Shown here piece by piece: positions 61,623 to 64,000 of a stretch of 64,000 bases of DNA. The DNA is from MGBC114079 sp964531385. Its GTDB lineage: Bacteria; Bacillota; Clostridia; Lachnospirales; CAG-274. Below the pieces are notes generated by a model. The model worked only from the letters and a program-made list of their open reading frames with translations, did no database searches and was not told where the DNA came from. Within the stretch, counting starts at the first letter, position 1, and each line of letters opens with the position of its first letter. Location of the stretch: contig CAZHGC010000006.1 in assembly GCA_964531385.1 (NCBI GenBank), positions 1-64,000 of the forward strand, in the 5' to 3' direction. Made by a program: the position numbers and the translations under genes.

Positions 61623-62380
61623 TCCCAACAGACCTCCTCAGAATTAAACACAGGGCCGTCTTTGCAAACTTTTTTGTGAACAAAAGATTCGCCGTCTTTA
61701 ATTTTAACAACACAAGCAACACAAGCACCAATTCCGCAAGCCATTCTTTCTTCCATAGAAACAAAACATTCAATATTTTTGCTTTCGGCATATTCCGAAA
61801 GAAATTTAAGCATAATTTTAGGTCCGCAAGAATAAATAACATCGCCTGTAATGTTTTCAGCTTTCATAAGTTCAACAACATTGCCTTTAAAACCAACACT
61901 TCCATCATCTGTTGCAATAAAAACTTTTGCACCGTTTTTTTCAAAATCTTTTTTCAAAATTGTTCCGGTTCTAAAACCAAGAACAACAATTTTTTCGCCC
62001 TTTGTTTGTTTAACGGCTTCAAGCAAAGGAGGAACACCAATTCCGCCTCCAACAAAAATACTTTTTGAAACATTTTTCAAATCGTAACCGTTTCCCAAAG
62101 GCCCAACAATTTTAAGAACATCACCCTCTTTTTTGGTAGAAAAAATTTCTGTTCCTTTTCCAACAACTTGATAAACAAGGCGTAAAGTTCCGCTTGCTTT
62201 GTCAATTTCACAAATGCTTATAGGCCTCGGCAAAAGATTAACACCGTTTCCAACGTATATTTGAACAAATTGCCCCGCCGTTGCATTTTCAGCAACAGCA
62301 GGAGCTTTAATTGTCATATCAAAAATATTTTCAGCAACAGAAACATTTTTTAAAATAACAGCCTCTTCAACCTTTTTCAT
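61619..62380 (-). CDS. pyrK: Dihydroorotate dehydrogenase electron transfer subunit
   Basis: 253 residues. FAD-binding ferredoxin-reductase fold (LLPRPISICEID), NAD site (GGGIGVPPLLEAVK) and a C-terminal 2Fe-2S cluster with Cys of ERMACGIGACVACVV and a later Cys near KKVCKDGPVF. Passes electrons from PyrD FMN to NAD+. Overlaps the carB stop by 4 bp and pyrD by 4 bp, so the order is carB-pyrK-pyrD. Confidence 0.96.
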   Translation of the reverse strand: MKKVEEAVILKNVSVAENIFDMTIKAPAVAENATAGQFVQIYVGNGVNLLPRPISICEIDKASGTLRLVYQVVGKGTEIFSTKKEGDVLKIVGPLGNGYDLKNVSKSIFVGGGIGVPPLLEAVKQTKGEKIVVLGFRTGTILKKDFEKNGAKVFIATDDGSVGFKGNVVELMKAENITGDVIYSCGPKIMLKFLSEYAESKNIECFVSMEERMACGIGACVACVVKIKDGESFVHKKVCKDGPVFNSEEVCWE

Positions 62381-64000
62381 CTTAAATCCCTTCCAATATC
62401 AAAAAGTTTAAGTTCGTCTTGAGCAATGTGAGCTTCCATAACATCAACCATAGCACAAACAGTATCAAGAGCCGTAATAAGAGTAACATCGCTTTCAACA
62501 GCCGTTCTTCTAATTTTAAATCCATCGCTGTTAACATCGTTGCTCTTTTGAGGTATATCAATAATAAGGTCAACAACACCGCTTCTTATAATATCAAGAA
62601 TATTAGGAACACCTTCGCTAATTTTCTTAACAGTTTGAACTTCAAGACCGTTTTCTTTAAGAACAGTAGCAGTTCCCGTTGTTGCAATAAATTTACAGCC
62701 AAGCTTTTCAAATCTTTTTGCAATTTCAGCAAAAGTTTGCTGGTCTTTCTTTCTGATAGTTGCAATAATTGTGCTACCAGCTTTCGGAATAGTCATTCCC
62801 GCAGCAATAAATCCTTTGTAAAGTGCTTTTTCCAAAGTATATCCAAGCCCCAAAACTTCTCCTGTGGAACGCATTTCAGGTCCAAGGCTAACTTCAACCT
62901 GAGGAAGTTTCTCAGTTGAGAAAACAGGAACTTTAACAGCAATAACTTTAGATTCTTCACCAATTCCCGTTCCATAACCCATATCTGCAAGCTTTTCGCC
63001 AAGCATAACTCTTGTTGCAAGGTCAATAACTTGAACTCCTGTAACTTTGCTGATATAAGGAACAGTTCTTGATGAACGTGGGTTAACTTCAATAATGTTA
63101 AGTTCGCCTTTAAATTCAATAAACTGAATGTTAATCATACCAATAACTTTAAGGGCAACCGCAATCTTTTTGGTAACCTCCATGATTTGGTTTTGCATAT
63201 CTTTCGAGATATTCTGAGGAGGATAAATTGAAATACTGTCTCCCGAATGAACGCCCGCTCTTTCAAGATGCTCCATAATACCCGGAATAAATACATCTGT
63301 TCCGTCACAAATTGCATCAACTTCAATTTCACGACCACTCAAATATCTGTCAATAAGAACAGGATTTTTAGAATCCTTTGCAAAAGCATCGTTAAGATAT
63401 AACGTAAGCTCTTCCGCATCGTGAGTAATTTCCATACCTTGACCGCCAAGAACATAAGAAGGACGAACAAGAACAGGGAAACCAAGTTCGTTTGCAACAT
63501 TCAAACCTTCCTCAAGGCTCCAAACGCCTTTTCCTTTAGGACGTCTAATATCAAGCGACTCAAGAAGTTCATCAAATTTTTCTCTGTCTTCCGCAGCATC
63601 AATTTGTTCCGGCTTTGTTCCGTAAATCGGAATATTCATTTCGTCAAAGAAATTAGCAAGCTTAATTGCAGTTTGTCCGCCAAATTGCAAAATAACTCCG
63701 TCCGGTTTTTCTCTTTCAACAATGTTAAGAACATCTTCTTCGGTAAGAGGCTCAAAATAAAGTTTGTCAGATGTATCAAAATCCGTACTAACAGTTTCCG
63801 GATTGTTATTAACAATAATTGTTTCAATTCCTGCCCTTTTAAGAGCCATAATCGAATGAACCGAACAATAGTCAAATTCAATACCCTGACCAATTCTGAT
63901 AGGACCCGAACCAATAACCATAACTTTTCTTTTATCCGAAACAACAACCTCATCATCTCTGTCGTATGTAGAGTAATAATAAGGAGTAACTGCTTCAAAT
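62377..64000 (-). CDS. carB: Carbamoyl-phosphate synthase large subunit, C-terminal half (runs off the window)
   Basis: 541 codons present; the frame stays open through the window edge (FEAVTPYYYSTYDRDDEV just upstream of VMVIGSGPIRIGQGIEFDYC). It is the second synthetase half, with the ATP-grasp fold (GQTAIKLANFFDEMNIPIYG, RPSYVLGGQGMEI, EVNPRSSRTVPYISKVTG), and the C-terminal allosteric MGS-like domain. Makes carbamoyl phosphate for pyrimidines and arginine. Heads the pyrK-pyrD genes seen here. Confidence 0.96.
   Translation of the reverse strand, partial: FEAVTPYYYSTYDRDDEVVVSDKRKVMVIGSGPIRIGQGIEFDYCSVHSIMALKRAGIETIIVNNNPETVSTDFDTSDKLYFEPLTEEDVLNIVEREKPDGVILQFGGQTAIKLANFFDEMNIPIYGTKPEQIDAAEDREKFDELLESLDIRRPKGKGVWSLEEGLNVANELGFPVLVRPSYVLGGQGMEITHDAEELTLYLNDAFAKDSKNPVLIDRYLSGREIEVDAICDGTDVFIPGIMEHLERAGVHSGDSISIYPPQNISKDMQNQIMEVTKKIAVALKVIGMINIQFIEFKGELNIIEVNPRSSRTVPYISKVTGVQVIDLATRVMLGEKLADMGYGTGIGEESKVIAVKVPVFSTEKLPQVEVSLGPEMRSTGEVLGLGYTLEKALYKGFIAAGMTIPKAGSTIIATIRKKDQQTFAEIAKRFEKLGCKFIATTGTATVLKENGLEVQTVKKISEGVPNILDIIRSGVVDLIIDIPQKSNDVNSDGFKIRRTAVESDVTLITALDTVCAMVDVMEAHIAQDELKLFDIGRDLR

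Noticed and set aside
1..64000. tRNA or rRNA genes
   Set aside because: No cloverleaf-like segments or conserved rRNA stretches were recognised in the intergenic regions.

Overview
The window is low-GC DNA from an endospore-forming member of the Clostridia (Firmicutes). The evidence is a complete spoIIIA operon, rho-independent terminators throughout, strong AGGAGG ribosome sites, a T-box leader, a PyrDB/PyrK dihydroorotate dehydrogenase and a long-form HPF. Two large secreted glycoside hydrolases (GH3 and GH5) and two dockerin-type domains point to an anaerobic plant-polysaccharide degrader. A 100-N scaffold gap at 31845-31944 shows that this is a draft or metagenomic assembly.

Layout. 1-2.6 kb: an apparently autoregulated TetR gene, rsgA and a methyltransferase, read as one operon. 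2.7-3.7 kb: argF. 3.8-12.4 kb: exported rhodanese, dockerin protein, 1582-residue GH3 enzyme with a divergent AraC regulator, and a TolC-like protein. 12.4-13.3 kb: non-coding apart from a decayed transposase remnant that looks like the ISAs1 family. 13.3-17.1 kb: a TRAP-type solute-binding lipoprotein directly followed by a chemoreceptor, then a 49-residue membrane protein. 17.2-22.6 kb: spoIIIAA-AH on the minus strand, interrupted between AF and AG by a small MITE-like element. 22.7-27.9 kb: a TetR gene, a membrane-fusion lipoprotein and an RND pump. 27.9-31.4 kb: a GH5 cellulase with dockerin. 31.6-34.3 kb: a tandem 140-bp repeat with RNA-like hairpins, the gap, and two glycosyltransferases whose first 231 residues are identical. 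34.7-37.6 kb: an HtrA protease followed by a paralogue whose catalytic serine is aspartate. 37.8-38.3 kb: an amidase. 38.7-41.9 kb: the ECF cobalt transporter cbiM/N/Q/O with a cobalamin riboswitch. 42.0-43.8 kb: a tryptophan T-box and a stand-alone TrpB2. 43.9-48.9 kb: transglutaminase-like protein, aminotransferase, hisC, an orphan response regulator and a small hypothetical. 49.2-59.5 kb: mutS2, lytic transglycosylase, yqhQ-prmC-prfA, ylxP, tig, clpP and clpX. 59.5-59.9 kb: a spacer almost devoid of G on the plus strand. 60.0-64 kb: hpf, then carB(partial)-pyrK-pyrD.

Most genes are ordinary housekeeping, sporulation or polysaccharide-degradation genes. The less ordinary items are the repeated structured element (three copies), the active/inactive HtrA pair, the TRAP receptor-chemoreceptor pair, the MITE inside the spoIIIA operon, the G-depleted tract and the perfect operator palindromes around the TetR and GH3 promoters. 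No tRNA, rRNA, CRISPR array or prophage was recognised.
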